64,000 nucleotides of DNA from contig NZ_MWWT01000004.1 in assembly GCF_002259705.1 (NCBI RefSeq), forward strand, positions 1 through 64,000, written 5' to 3'. The notes beneath the pieces are model-generated. The model saw only the letters and a list, made by a program, of their open reading frames with translations, searched no databases and was not told the origin of the DNA. Source of the DNA: Alloscardovia macacae (GTDB lineage: Bacteria; Actinomycetota; Actinomycetes; Actinomycetales; Bifidobacteriaceae). The position numbers and the translations under genes are program-made. Positions 44,572 through 53,273 of the stretch are shown here, in pieces; the first letter of the stretch is position 1; each line of letters starts with the position of its first letter.

Positions 44572-44931
44572 ATGGCCACTCACGCTATAGCACAGGCAGA
44601 GTTTAACTCCGTCGTAGATTCGAACGACATCATTCTCGTAGACTTCTGGGCCACGTGGTGCCCACCATGCCGCGCATTCGGCCCAGTGTATGAGAAGGCA
44701 TCCGAAAAGCACGAGAATATCTACTTCGGTAAGGTGGACATCGACCAGAACCAGCAGCTGGCCCAGGCTGCGAACATTCAGGCAGTGCCTACCCTTATGG
44801 CCATCAAGAACGGGACTGTGGTCTTCCAGCAGGCAGGTGCCCTGCGCGCGTCTGACCTCGAAGATGTCATCGCTCAGGTGGAGAAGCTGGACATGAGCAC
44901 GGTGGAGACGACGGAGGCTGCTGAGGCGTAG
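44572..44931 (+). CDS. trxA: Thioredoxin
   Basis: 119 aa. Active site at residues 28-33 in FWATWCPPCRAFGP; the dipeptide is Pro-Pro (WCPPC) rather than the usual Gly-Pro, which in other families shifts redox potential. The conserved cis-proline segment is AVPTLMAIKNG. The start ATG 44572 follows GAAGGGAACGCAC; the frame is open upstream without family similarity. Acts as a cytoplasmic disulfide reductase. A thioredoxin reductase is not nearby. An AT-rich stretch with TACTATAAAT around 44514 probably contains the promoter. Confidence 0.95.
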   Translation: MATHAIAQAEFNSVVDSNDIILVDFWATWCPPCRAFGPVYEKASEKHENIYFGKVDIDQNQQLAQAANIQAVPTLMAIKNGTVVFQQAGALRASDLEDVIAQVEKLDMSTVETTEAAEA

Positions 44932-44968
44932 GCTCATGCCCTGGGGCACCGCTTTCTCGCGGTTATGC

Positions 44969-45064
44969 TACAGTAAAAGTATATGAACGAGGGAGACTCG
45001 ACGGGATTTATCCAAGCGGTTTTCCACTGTAATGGCAGGCGATTTCGTCTGCCATTACTTTTTT
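44969..45064 (+). ncRNA. Candidate small RNA (extended -10 promoter plus intrinsic terminator)
   Basis: TATGCTACAGT gives an extended -10 (TACAGT at 44969-44974). The predicted start is near 44981. An intrinsic terminator with a 10-bp GTAATGGCAG/CTGCCATTAC stem plus inner pairs (45029-45058) and six T (45059-45064) ends the unit. The resulting transcript is about 84 nt with no convincing reading frame. It may instead be the trxA 3' region with its terminator. The -35 is poor. Confidence 0.4.
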
Positions 45065-45415
45065 CTATACTTCTGATTCTTACTCGGAAAATTTATCTTG
45101 GTCGCTATCTTGGTCGGTCGAGTGATTATTTCTATCCCAGTTCGCTCAATATCCTCACTCTTCTCTTTCCGCCACGTGAAGGAGGCAGGAGTGCAAAGAG
45201 AAAAATTGACCTTCTTAAGCCGTCTCGCTCTCAGCACATTCTCGCGGACCGGTGGCACAGATAGAGAGCTGATGGTAAGATAGAAGAACGCGTGCGTGAG
45301 CATGCGCAGACTTTTACTCGGACATCCGGCGCTGGGTTCCACAGGAATTCAGTCATGCGTGAGGTCTGAGAGATATAACTGAAGATCGATATTATCCGCA
45401 GAACAAAGGAAACGA
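45065..45415 (+). other. Intergenic region upstream of the G5-domain gene
   Basis: 351 bp. Contains AAGGAGGCAGGA followed by GTG at 45191 and a 30-codon frame ending at 45283 (starting MQREKLTFLS): a possible leader peptide, but without family support. The AAAAATTGACCTTC motif lies within it (45201-45214). No recognisable riboswitch. Confidence 0.3.
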
Positions 45416-46471
45416 ATGCCTGGTAGACATGGACAGCCCACTGTCCCATTACGCAAGAAAATGACCCGCAAGCACTGGATAGCTGTAGGCGCTGGAGCCA
45501 CAGCTACGGTACTGCTCGCCTCCGGCGGCATCTTTGCGACGGCTGCGTATCTGGGCGGCTCACATGCTACTGGAATAACCGCGTACTCCATTAACGAACT
45601 CGCGAGTAATACACAGGATGTATCCCGAAGCACGCTGCGTGCGGCTCTGAAGAATGGCGAAGGTGACTCTTCAGCAGATTCGCAGTACATCCAGGTCAGC
45701 ATAAATGGCGTCAAGCGCATGGTCGTGGGCACGAAGTTCACTACTGTCCGCTCCGTTCTGGCCGCGGGGAACATCACTCTGGAAGACACGGACACCGTCT
45801 CTCCATCGCTGGATACGAACGTGACCGAGTCCACCACCATCACCATTACCCGTGCGAACTCGGAAGTGCAGACGAGCGAGCAGGCTATTCCATATAACAC
45901 CGTAGAAGTGCAGGATGATACGCTGACCGAAGGCACCCGTAAGGTGACCACGAAGGGTCAGGAAGGCGTCCTCGAACAGACGAACCTCGTGACGAAGAAT
46001 GGCGAAAACGTCATCTCCACCACGACCGTCGCAGAATATGTGAAGACCGCACCAGTAGACGAAGAAGTGCACGTGGGCACGAAGAAGGCAGCAACGAGCT
46101 CGTCTTCCAGCAGCTCCTCGAGCTCTTCCTCGAGTAGCGCGGCGAGCGCGAACCTCGGCACCACTACCCCAGTAAGCGAAGCACAGTCCATCGCTCATGA
46201 CATGGTCATCGCTCGCGGCTGGTCTGAGTCTGACTTTACTGCGCTCGTGAAGCTCTGGAATAAGGAATCCGGCTGGCGTACCACCGCTGCAAATCCTTCC
46301 GGCGCTTACGGCATCCCACAGGCACTGCCTGGAAGCAAGATGGCGTCCGCTGGTGCTGACTGGCAGACGAACGCTACCACGCAGATTACGTGGGGCCTGA
46401 ACTACATCGCCGGACGCTACGGTACTCCATCGGCTGCGTGGGCGCACTCGCAGTCTATGAACTGGTACTAA
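45416..46471 (+). CDS. Secreted G5/DUF348 protein with lytic-transglycosylase-like C-terminus
   Basis: 351 aa cell-wall enzyme candidate related in layout to resuscitation-promoting and aggregation-promoting factors. N-terminal membrane/signal helix at about 20-45 (IAVGAGATATVLLASGGIFA). DUF348 ubiquitin-like domain at about 83-140 (SINGVKRMVVGTKFTTVRSV). G5 domain at about 142-215 (IPYNTVEVQDDTLTEGTRKV). A run of 14 serines at about 222-235 acts as a flexible linker. The C-terminal lysozyme-like domain holds the probable catalytic Glu in LVKLWNKESGWRTTAANPSG and ends AWAHSQSMNWY. It would cleave peptidoglycan outside the membrane. ATG 45416 follows AAAGGAAACGA. A strong bidirectional terminator follows. 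Confidence 0.88.
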   Translation: MPGRHGQPTVPLRKKMTRKHWIAVGAGATATVLLASGGIFATAAYLGGSHATGITAYSINELASNTQDVSRSTLRAALKNGEGDSSADSQYIQVSINGVKRMVVGTKFTTVRSVLAAGNITLEDTDTVSPSLDTNVTESTTITITRANSEVQTSEQAIPYNTVEVQDDTLTEGTRKVTTKGQEGVLEQTNLVTKNGENVISTTTVAEYVKTAPVDEEVHVGTKKAATSSSSSSSSSSSSSSAASANLGTTTPVSEAQSIAHDMVIARGWSESDFTALVKLWNKESGWRTTAANPSGAYGIPQALPGSKMASAGADWQTNATTQITWGLNYIAGRYGTPSAAWAHSQSMNWY

Positions 46472-46533
46472 AGCTAAGCGGGGTTTGGGCTTGAGATCTT
46501 GAGGCCACAGGCTGAAGCTTGCAGCTAAACGCT

Positions 46534-46587
46534 AAAAAAGGGCTCCGAGATTTATTCCTTATGGAATGAGTCTCGGAGCCCTTTTTT
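46534..46587 (+). terminator. Strong bidirectional intrinsic terminator
   Basis: A-run, GGGCTCCGAGA (46540-46550), inner ATTCC/GGAAT stem, TCTCGGAGCCC (46571-46581), then six T. Perfect 11-bp outer stem between two convergent genes. Confidence 0.92.
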
Positions 46588-46670
46588 CTCCCTCTTTTCG
46601 TATCGCGATACGAGGGCGGAACGAAAACACACTTCGCCCGCCGCCGAACATGCAGGTCGCAGGCACGTAA

Positions 46671-46749
46671 GCTGTAAATCATCTCATTTTGCCCTCTACG
46701 CTCCCTCGATGAGGAGCCTTTAACGCCGAAAAATGAGACGATTTACAGC
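46671..46749. repeat. Long intergenic hairpin G, family with 21277-21369
   Basis: Arms 46671-46690 and 46730-46749 pair over 20 positions except A46681 opposite C46739. Core TGTAAATCATCTCA and its partner, with the same mismatch as hairpin F. The stem ends TTTT/AAAA at the loop like hairpins A-C. The 39-nt loop contains CTC/GAG inner pairs. Located between the terminator 46534-46587 and the end of the small membrane gene. Confidence 0.85.
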
Positions 46750-46809
46750 CAACGTTCCTTTCAGGCTCGCACTCCTCCTTCACACTCCCCTTCCCGCTCT
46801 TCTCACCCC

Positions 46810-47025
46810 TTACCGGTACATATTCCCCCGGTCTATCTGCCGCGATATCTCGCGCAAGTCGCTCGCCATCTGTCGGTCATACTCATCTCCCCGAGCCAGC
46901 TCCTGTGCTTTACGGTCGAGATGCCCCTGCACGGCGAAGTAGGATATCCAGGCGATTACGGCCACGATGCCTGCGATGATGAGGATGACTTTCAGCACTC
47001 CCCACACAGCTGCCCACGTCATCAT
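46810..47025 (-). CDS. Small single-pass membrane protein, unknown
   Basis: 71 aa. One N-terminal membrane helix (about 8-32, VLKVILIIAGIVAVIAWISY) and a charged cytoplasmic tail (LDRKAQELARGDEYDRQMAS). Start at 47025 or 47022 (double ATG) behind AAAGGAGCAGCTC. It begins 25 bp after the stop of the secreted cysteine-rich peptide gene on the same strand, so the two are probably co-transcribed. No family recognised. The arrangement resembles a peptide/immunity pair, but nothing in the sequence proves it. Confidence 0.7.
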   Translation of the reverse strand: MMTWAAVWGVLKVILIIAGIVAVIAWISYFAVQGHLDRKAQELARGDEYDRQMASDLREISRQIDRGNMYR

Positions 47026-47049
47026 GAGCTGCTCCTTTCTCTATCATAT

Positions 47050-47328
47050 TTAACCGCGAGAGCCTACTCCATATACAGCAAAACACTGTTGTTGCTGCCG
47101 AGCTGTGCCCCAGATTCCTACTCCTTTACATGTCTCTTCAGTAGGAATCCAATGATCAAAACATTCATTACCCCGCATAAAGTCGCAACGCTTCCTTAAT
47201 GATGCATAACCATGCGAAACACTTTCACCGGTGCTATCAGCTGCAAACGAATAATTCATAGTAAAACCAAAACCAACTATCACGATAGCTGATACCACAA
47301 CAGAACATACTCTAGATATATGCTTCAT
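47050..47328 (-). CDS. Small secreted cysteine-rich peptide, unknown
   Basis: 92 aa. Signal peptide (MKHISRVCSVVVSAIVIVGF) with cleavage probably after SFAA. The mature part is about 60 aa with four cysteines (RKRCDF, NECFDH, EETCKG, QQQCFAV), enough for two disulfides, and a glycine-rich end (VYGVGSRG). AT-rich and with codon use unlike its neighbours, suggesting recent acquisition. ATG 47328 is chosen because AAAGGAATATT precedes it. No family is recognised. It could be a bacteriocin-like or signalling peptide, or simply an envelope protein. Confidence 0.65.
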   Translation of the reverse strand: MKHISRVCSVVVSAIVIVGFGFTMNYSFAADSTGESVSHGYASLRKRCDFMRGNECFDHWIPTEETCKGVGIWGTARQQQQCFAVYGVGSRG

Positions 47329-47387
47329 AATATTCCTTTCTATCATCGTTGAATAGGTTCTATTATTTTACTCTAGCAATAATATGA

Positions 47388-47426
47388 AGTGTCCCTTTTG
47401 TCCAAATACCGAACAAAAAGGACACT
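47388..47426. repeat. Short hairpin H
   Basis: AGTGTCCCTTTTGT (47388-47401) pairs with ACAAAAAGGACACT (47413-47426), one mismatch, 11-nt loop. In the 156-bp AT-rich gap between pepC and the cysteine-rich peptide gene. A possible pepC terminator, though no T-tract follows on the minus strand. Confidence 0.6.
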
Positions 47427-47502
47427 CCAAACATACCAGTAGTAAAAATCTATGAAGTCGAGTTCCTACTGAAATTTTTGCCAGTTCTGTCCATATCGTC
47501 CA

Positions 47503-48900
47503 CTACCGGCACATACGGCTCACCGGCTGCCATGGCTCGACTTCCACGGTCTCCGCTTCGAGCAGCTCAGCCGGCAGATACTTCTTCAGCACGATGACCT
47601 CACGCACGAAGCGGTCGAACCATGCACCCGACGCTACATAGTAGCCATCCTTACCGTTATCCTTACCCCAGCTGTTTTCCACCTTCCAGCGGTTCGGCTG
47701 GCCATTCTCGTCAAGGTTCAGGCCCATGAAAGTCATAGCGTGGTTGCTCGGGTAGTCCATGTACTCGAGCCCCTGCGCCTTATCCAGCATGAAGCTCGTG
47801 CCGAAGAGCTCATCCACGCGCACCGTACCCTCGTCGAAGTACCCGGCACGACGCAGAGCGAACTGGGTGCAGTCGCAGGCGAACCACACTGGATGGCCGT
47901 CCTTAATCATGCTCGTAGCAGCCGCACGGAACGTATCGAGGTCCACGTTCAGCGCATCCATATTCCCCGCCTCGATGACCGTGGCTGAGTTCTTATACGC
48001 ATAACGCTTTCCGTATGGAGTGGACTCGAGTGGGCTGTTTATGACAGTCTCGTAGTCATTCACATCCACTGGCACATACTTTTTATAGAATTCCAGCGGC
48101 GTGATGCCGAGATCCACGATCTGCTTGCGTTCGTCCTTTCCGGATTTTCCAGATTTCTGCTTCTTTTCGTCTTCCTTCTCGCCCTTCTCCGCGTCATCCT
48201 CCACGCGCGCGAAGAAGTCAAACTTTACCGGCGGCTCACCCAGCGAGATAGCGCACATGCGGTACACGAGATCCATGTACTCGTCCTTGCGAGCGCGCAG
48301 CTGCTCGAGCGACTCGCCCTGCTTGTGCGCCTCGCGCATCTGGATGGCGAATTCGCGCAGCTTCGAGTTAATGTACTGGATGAAGTCATCCGAACTGCGC
48401 GAGTTTGCAGACTCGGGATACGCGCTCTTCGGCACGAGACCGTACTTCGTGACGAGGTCTGCGAAGCCCTTCCACCAGTTTCCGTCCTGTACCGGGCCCT
48501 CGTTAATGAGCTGGAAGCGGCGGTCGTCCGTCGGCGCGTCGATGGTCTCGAGCACGTATTCGAGATACGTGTTCGCCTTCTCCATCTTCTCCCAGAAGAA
48601 GAGATAGTTTTCGGAGAACTCGAAGTCTGCGATGTTCCACTTATGCATGAGTTCGTAGCGCAGGACGTTCAGTCCGGCGAACATCCAGCAGCGTCCAGAA
48701 TTTCGCTGGTTCGTGATGCTTCCCTGCTTGAGTTCCACGTTAAAGTCCATCGGCACGGCGCGCGCTCCGGCGTATGCCGTGGCCGCCTGCAGGACTCCCA
48801 TGCTGACTGCTGCGTTCGCGGCGACGCGGTTCGCGCGGTCTGCATTAAAGTGCTCAGAGTACGTCTTCAGTGATGCTATGTTCAGAGCTTTTTCTGCCAA
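47503..48900 (-). CDS. pepC: Aminopeptidase C (peptidase family C1B, bleomycin hydrolase-like)
   Basis: 465 aa cytoplasmic cysteine aminopeptidase that trims peptides. Catalytic triad visible: Cys71 in NQRNSGRCWMFAGLN, His (about 386) in YPSNHAMTFMGLN, and Asn (about 407) in WKVENSWGKDNGKDG. TTG start behind GGAGGAAAAA. A Lys/Glu/Gly-rich insert (about 232-255) is not present in most homologues. The C-terminus ends a little after the ENSWG region, as usual for the family. Confidence 0.95.
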   Translation of the reverse strand: MAEKALNIASLKTYSEHFNADRANRVAANAAVSMGVLQAATAYAGARAVPMDFNVELKQGSITNQRNSGRCWMFAGLNVLRYELMHKWNIADFEFSENYLFFWEKMEKANTYLEYVLETIDAPTDDRRFQLINEGPVQDGNWWKGFADLVTKYGLVPKSAYPESANSRSSDDFIQYINSKLREFAIQMREAHKQGESLEQLRARKDEYMDLVYRMCAISLGEPPVKFDFFARVEDDAEKGEKEDEKKQKSGKSGKDERKQIVDLGITPLEFYKKYVPVDVNDYETVINSPLESTPYGKRYAYKNSATVIEAGNMDALNVDLDTFRAAATSMIKDGHPVWFACDCTQFALRRAGYFDEGTVRVDELFGTSFMLDKAQGLEYMDYPSNHAMTFMGLNLDENGQPNRWKVENSWGKDNGKDGYYVASGAWFDRFVREVIVLKKYLPAELLEAETVEVEPWQPVSRMCR

Positions 48901-48957
48901 TTTTTCCTCCTATGGTCACTTCCTTCTAGCATACGCGCGTGGCGGTATTTCGAGGTA

Positions 48958-48994
48958 CGAAAAGGGCGCAGTCCTCGTGTCGAGAACTGCGCCC
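48958..48994 (-). terminator. Intrinsic terminator of the purine permease gene
   Basis: GGGCGCAGT (48964-48972) with ACTGCGCCC (48986-48994), 9-bp stem, followed by TTTTCG on the minus strand. Separates the permease from pepC. Confidence 0.8.
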
Positions 48995-49020
48995 CCTGTA
49001 CGTGCGTCTGTACGAGACTC

Positions 49021-50400
49021 TTACACGATGGCCTGCAGAGCCAGATCTGCTATGAACAGAATGGCCACAGCCCAGATGATAGGGTGTACCTTCGTGGCTT
49101 CCTTTGTGCAGGTCTTCACGATGCAGTACGTGATGAAGCCAGCCGCGATACCATACGAGATGGAGTACGAGAAGGCCATGAAGATGCCCGTGAAGAAGGC
49201 TGGAATGGCCACAGACAGGTCATTCCACTCGATGTCTGCGAAGGAGCTCATCATCATGCAGCCCACGATGACCAGAACTGGCGAGGTGGCTGCGCTAGGA
49301 ATAGCGGAGATGATAGGAGCGAAGATGGTGGACAGTGCGAAGCCGATGGCCACGACCACAGAGGTCAGACCCGTGCGTCCACCTGCAGCGATACCCGCAG
49401 CAGACTCCACATACGTGGTGGTGTTCGACGTACCCAGCAGGGAACCGATGGAGGTAGCGGTCGCGTCTGCGAAGAGAGCCTTATCCATCTTCGAGCTGAA
49501 GCCGTGTCCTTCTTCCATCTCCTTCTCATCCTGCTCAGAGAAGATGCCTGCACGACGACCCGTTCCGATGAACGTACCGATGGTGTCGAAGGTGTCAGAC
49601 AGGGAGAACGCGAAGATGGTCACCAGCACGAGTGGCAGGCGCGATGCGTTCGAGAAGAGGGATGGGAAGCCAGCAGGAGTGAAGATGGCCAGGAAGGTCT
49701 CTGGAAGCTGCTGGAATGCCTGAACGATGCTCACCGACTGACCCATGTTCGTCACGCCGTATGGAATACCGATGAGTGCTGCCACAGCGATGGCGATGAC
49801 GAAGGCACCCTTATTCACCCAGGCGAGTGGTTCTGGGAACTTCACGAGAAGCATGGCCACTGCTATGACCAGACCGATAAGGAAGATCTGCAGGTTAGGA
49901 TCTGCGAAGGAGGAGAGCGCTGGAGCGCCAGACTCGAAGTTTATCACCTTAATGTTCAGCAGACCCACGTAGGCGATGAAGATACCGATACCGCCACCGA
50001 TGGCATGCTGGAGCATAGGTGGGATGGATTTGATGATCATCTTACGAAGCGACGTCGCGGTGATGACGATGTTTATGATACCGCAAACGAACACCATGGC
50101 CATAGCTTCCTGCCAGGTGAAGCCCACGCCCTTCACGACGGTGAAGGTGAAGAATGCGTTCAGACCCATGCCCGGTGCGAGACCGTATGGCACGTTTGCG
50201 AACAGACCCATGATAAGCGTACCTATCATGGATGCGATGATGGTAGCGAGGAATACTGCACCCCATGGCATACCCGTCTGGCCGAGCATGCTAGGGTTTA
50301 CTGCGATGATGTAGGCCATCGCGAAGAAGGTGGTCAGACCTGCGGTGATTTCGGTGGATACCGAGGTTCCGTTTTCCTTCAAGTGGAAGAACTTTTCCAT
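49021..50400 (-). CDS. NCS2 family purine permease (AzgA/PbuG type)
   Basis: 459 aa, 12-14 membrane helices. The N-terminus FHLKENGTSVSTEITAGLTT leads to the segment FFAMAYIIAVNPSML. ANVPYGLAPGMGLNAFFTFT and LSDTFDTIGTFIGTGRRAG are diagnostic of the adenine/guanine/hypoxanthine permease subgroup. A proton symporter for a purine base; the exact base is not determinable. I looked for a purine riboswitch in the 147-bp upstream gap and saw none. Confidence 0.93.
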   Translation of the reverse strand: MEKFFHLKENGTSVSTEITAGLTTFFAMAYIIAVNPSMLGQTGMPWGAVFLATIIASMIGTLIMGLFANVPYGLAPGMGLNAFFTFTVVKGVGFTWQEAMAMVFVCGIINIVITATSLRKMIIKSIPPMLQHAIGGGIGIFIAYVGLLNIKVINFESGAPALSSFADPNLQIFLIGLVIAVAMLLVKFPEPLAWVNKGAFVIAIAVAALIGIPYGVTNMGQSVSIVQAFQQLPETFLAIFTPAGFPSLFSNASRLPLVLVTIFAFSLSDTFDTIGTFIGTGRRAGIFSEQDEKEMEEGHGFSSKMDKALFADATATSIGSLLGTSNTTTYVESAAGIAAGGRTGLTSVVVAIGFALSTIFAPIISAIPSAATSPVLVIVGCMMMSSFADIEWNDLSVAIPAFFTGIFMAFSYSISYGIAAGFITYCIVKTCTKEATKVHPIIWAVAILFIADLALQAIV

Positions 50401-50509
50401 GATCTTCGATTTTCTTTCTTCTCTAATTTTTTGTATTTACCGTGTCCGCGCTTGAAGACCTCCCGCGTACACGTCCCAGTCCATACGACATATGCCTCTG
50501 AAATGAGTC

Positions 50510-50534
50510 GAGGCTGCACCTACAGGGCAGCCTC
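50510..50534 (-). terminator. Terminator of the pst operon
   Basis: GAGGCTGC (50510-50517) and GCAGCCTC (50527-50534), 8-bp GC-rich stem with a 9-nt loop, 14 bp behind the pstB stop. No strong T-run. Confidence 0.65.
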
Positions 50535-50547
50535 GCATATCTCCTAT

Positions 50548-51327
50548 TTAACCAAAACGACCGGAAATGTAATTTTCCGTCTCTTCGGATTGTGGATTGG
50601 AAAAAATCGTGGTGGTATCCGCCATCTCCACGAGATGGCCTGGCTTACCAGAACCTTGGGTGTTAAAGAACGCCGTCGTGTCGCTGACGCGCGCAGCCTG
50701 CTGCATGTTATGCGTGACGATCACTATGGTGAACTCGTCCTTCAGCTCGCCGATGAGATCCTCGACCGCCAGCGTGGAGATAGGATCCAGAGCCGAGCAC
50801 GGCTCATCCATGAGGAGCACTTGCGGGTGTACGGCCACGGCGCGCGCGATGCACAGACGCTGCTGCTGACCACCAGACAGACCTATTCCCGGCTTATCCA
50901 GACGGTCTTTCACGTCATTCCACAGCGCTGCACCACGCAGAGCCCATTCGACGAGGTCATCTGCATCCGACTTCGCGATGCGCTTGTTATTCAGACGCAC
51001 GCCAGCCAGCACATTATCGCGGATGGACATGGTAGGGAATGGATTCGGGCGCTGGAAGACCATGCCCACGTCGCGGCGCACAGCCACAGGGTCCGTATCT
51101 GGCGCATAAAGGTCTTTACCCTCGAGCAGCACTTCGCCCTTCACATGCGCGCCAGGAGTGGTCTCATGCATGCGGTTCAGTGTGCGCAGCACGGTAGACT
51201 TACCGCAGCCCGAAGGGCCTATGAAAGCCGTCACTTTATTCGGCTCGATGACCATGTTCACATCATCTACTGCGTGGAAGTCCCCGTAGTAGACGTTCAA
51301 GTGATTCACGTCGATGCGTTGTCCCAT
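50548..51327 (-). CDS. pstB: Phosphate ABC transporter ATP-binding protein
   Basis: 259 aa. Walker [10 protein letters not shown] (39-47), signature [14 protein letters not shown], Walker [13 protein letters not shown] and H-loop IVTHNMQQA. It energises phosphate import through PstC/PstA. Last gene of pstS-pstC-pstA-pstB, 18 bp behind pstA. PhoU is not found next to it within this window. Confidence 0.97.
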   Translation of the reverse strand: MGQRIDVNHLNVYYGDFHAVDDVNMVIEPNKVTAFIGPSGCGKSTVLRTLNRMHETTPGAHVKGEVLLEGKDLYAPDTDPVAVRRDVGMVFQRPNPFPTMSIRDNVLAGVRLNNKRIAKSDADDLVEWALRGAALWNDVKDRLDKPGIGLSGGQQQRLCIARAVAVHPQVLLMDEPCSALDPISTLAVEDLIGELKDEFTIVIVTHNMQQAARVSDTTAFFNTQGSGKPGHLVEMADTTTIFSNPQSEETENYISGRFG

Positions 51328-51345
51328 AGAAACTACCTTACCTTA

Positions 51346-52305
51346 TTACTTCGTCTTTACGGCGAAGACCTTCGCCACGAGTCGGCCTATACCATTCAGC
51401 ACCAGCACGAGCAGAATGAGCACGAGAGCTGCTGCCCACGCACGCTCCATGCGGATACCTGGCACACACACGCCCCACGCGTCCGTTCCCAGCGCAGATC
51501 CTGCTGGGCAGGAGGCCATACCCTGCTGGAATTCGTTATACACGTACACCGGAAGCGTGGTCATACGCCCGGAGAAGAGATTAAAGTTCGTGCTCGAGAT
51601 GGATCCGGCCGCGATGAGCAGCGGCGCCGTCTCGCCGATAACGCGCGCTATGGCGAGGATAACGCCCGAGACGATTCCTGGCAGGGCAGTGCGCAGCACG
51701 ATGCGCACGATGGTACGCGACTTCGGGACTCCGAGTGCGTATGCGGCTTCGCGCAGATCCACCGGCACGATGGAGAGCATCTCTTCGGTGGAGCGGACGA
51801 TGGTCGGAATCATAAGAATTGACAGCGCGGCCGAACCCACGAAACCGTTCACCGTACCCGGCCCGAAGATCAGGCTGAACATGGAGTACGCGAAAAGTCC
51901 GGCGACGATGGACGGAATACCGCTCATCACGTCGATGAAGAACGAAATGGTCTTATGCAGACGTTTTTTCGCGGAATACTCGACGAGGTAGACGGCCGTC
52001 ATGATGCCGAGCGGCACCGAGATGACCATAGCGCCGAGCGTAATTTCGAGCGTCCCCACGGCCGCGTGCAGGATGCCGCCGTACGGATACAGCCCGCCCA
52101 CGACGCCGCGCATGTTATGAGTCAGGAAGTACCAGTCGAACCGCGTGATGCCGTGGACGATGGTCGTATACAGCACGGAAACGAGCGGAATGACCGCGAC
52201 GAGGAAGGCCGCGTAGATGAGCACGCGCATGAGCATGTCCGTGCGTTTGCGCGCGGCGAGCGAGGAGCGCGTCGGCTTGAATTTGTCGAAGTCTGGAGTG
52301 CGCAT
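51346..52305 (-). CDS. pstA: Phosphate ABC transporter permease PstA
   Basis: 319 aa with six membrane helices. The permease coupling segment lies around DLREAAYALGVPKSRTIVRI. FSLIFGPGTVNGFVGSAALS and VIGETAPLLIAAG are PstA-typical. The ATG follows the pstC stop with no gap (TAAATG), so it is translationally coupled. Confidence 0.95.
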   Translation of the reverse strand: MRTPDFDKFKPTRSSLAARKRTDMLMRVLIYAAFLVAVIPLVSVLYTTIVHGITRFDWYFLTHNMRGVVGGLYPYGGILHAAVGTLEITLGAMVISVPLGIMTAVYLVEYSAKKRLHKTISFFIDVMSGIPSIVAGLFAYSMFSLIFGPGTVNGFVGSAALSILMIPTIVRSTEEMLSIVPVDLREAAYALGVPKSRTIVRIVLRTALPGIVSGVILAIARVIGETAPLLIAAGSISSTNFNLFSGRMTTLPVYVYNEFQQGMASCPAGSALGTDAWGVCVPGIRMERAWAAALVLILLVLVLNGIGRLVAKVFAVKTK

Positions 52306-53253
52306 TTACTTCTTCTCCTTCTTTCTGAAGGTCAATTTTCCGCCGCCCTTCGTGATGCGCCGAGCGATGTAATTCACGATGAAGGTGATGACGAAGAGTA
52401 CGAGGCCCGACGCGATAAGCGTAGACACGCCGAGCGAATCCGCTTCAGGGAACTGAGCAGCGATGTTCGCGGCGATGGTCTGGTTCTGCGAGGCTGTGAG
52501 CAGGTGAATGCCGTATGTGCTTCCCGGAGACAGGATCATGAGCACAGCCATGGTCTCGCCGAGTGCACGGCCCAGGCCCAGCATCGAGGCGGAGACGAGG
52601 CCATTCGCGCCAAATGGCAGAACAGCGAGCTTAATCATCTCCCACTTCGTGGCGCCGAGTGCCAGCGCAGCCTCCTGCTGAAGCAGCGGAGTCTGAACGA
52701 AGATGTCGCGTGCCATGGAGGTGATGATAGGCAGAATCATCACCGCGAGAACCACAGCGACCGTGGCCACCGTGCGCGGAGGATTCGAGACAGGACCCGC
52801 GAAAAGTGGAATCCAGCCGAAGACGGCATTCACCACCTGCCACACCGGATACATATTCGGCACGAGCACGAGCGCTCCCCACAGGCCATATACCACAGAC
52901 GGAATGGCTGCCAGCAAGTCCACCACGTAGCTCAGCAGCGACGAGAGTCGCTTCGGAGCATAGTGCGAGATGAACAGCGCGATGCCCACGGCCACGAAGA
53001 AGGCCAGCGCGAGCGCGAGGCCCGAGGCCAGCACTGTACCGAAGATAAGCGGCCCCACGAAAGCTAAGAAGCTCGTGGTGCGGCCACCTGTAAAGGAGGA
53101 AATAGTCTTCTCGGCGGCAGCACGGTCTCCGAAAAAGACAGGCGATGCCTGGATGAGCAGGAAGACGAAGACCGCGGCCAGCACACCGAGGATGAGGATG
53201 CCTGCAGCAGTGGCAGTCCAGCGGAAGAGTTTATCTGCAGTGAGTTTTTTCAT
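52306..53253 (-). CDS. pstC: Phosphate ABC transporter permease PstC
   Basis: 315 aa with six membrane helices. Characteristic AIPSVVYGLWGALVLVPNMY, EAALALGATKWEMIKLAVLP (coupling loop) and GRALGETMAVLMILSPGS. Forms the membrane pore together with PstA. Ends in a lysine-rich tail. Starts 20 bp behind pstS. Confidence 0.96.
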   Translation of the reverse strand: MKKLTADKLFRWTATAAGILILGVLAAVFVFLLIQASPVFFGDRAAAEKTISSFTGGRTTSFLAFVGPLIFGTVLASGLALALAFFVAVGIALFISHYAPKRLSSLLSYVVDLLAAIPSVVYGLWGALVLVPNMYPVWQVVNAVFGWIPLFAGPVSNPPRTVATVAVVLAVMILPIITSMARDIFVQTPLLQQEAALALGATKWEMIKLAVLPFGANGLVSASMLGLGRALGETMAVLMILSPGSTYGIHLLTASQNQTIAANIAAQFPEADSLGVSTLIASGLVLFVITFIVNYIARRITKGGGKLTFRKKEKK

Positions 53254-53273
53254 ACGGATGTCTCTTTTCTCGC

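Noticed and set aside
44981-45264. A 93-codon plus-strand frame starting ATG near 44983
   Set aside because: It reads through a strong intrinsic terminator at 45029-45064 and has no family features.
50401-50547. Purine riboswitch upstream of the NCS2 permease
   Set aside because: The gap has no conserved purine-riboswitch core or three-way-junction pattern, and part of it is the pst terminator.
49084-51822. A 912-codon plus-strand frame opposite the purine permease and pstB
   Set aside because: It crosses two well-supported minus-strand genes and their terminator, and its sequence is low-complexity D/H/E-rich shadow.
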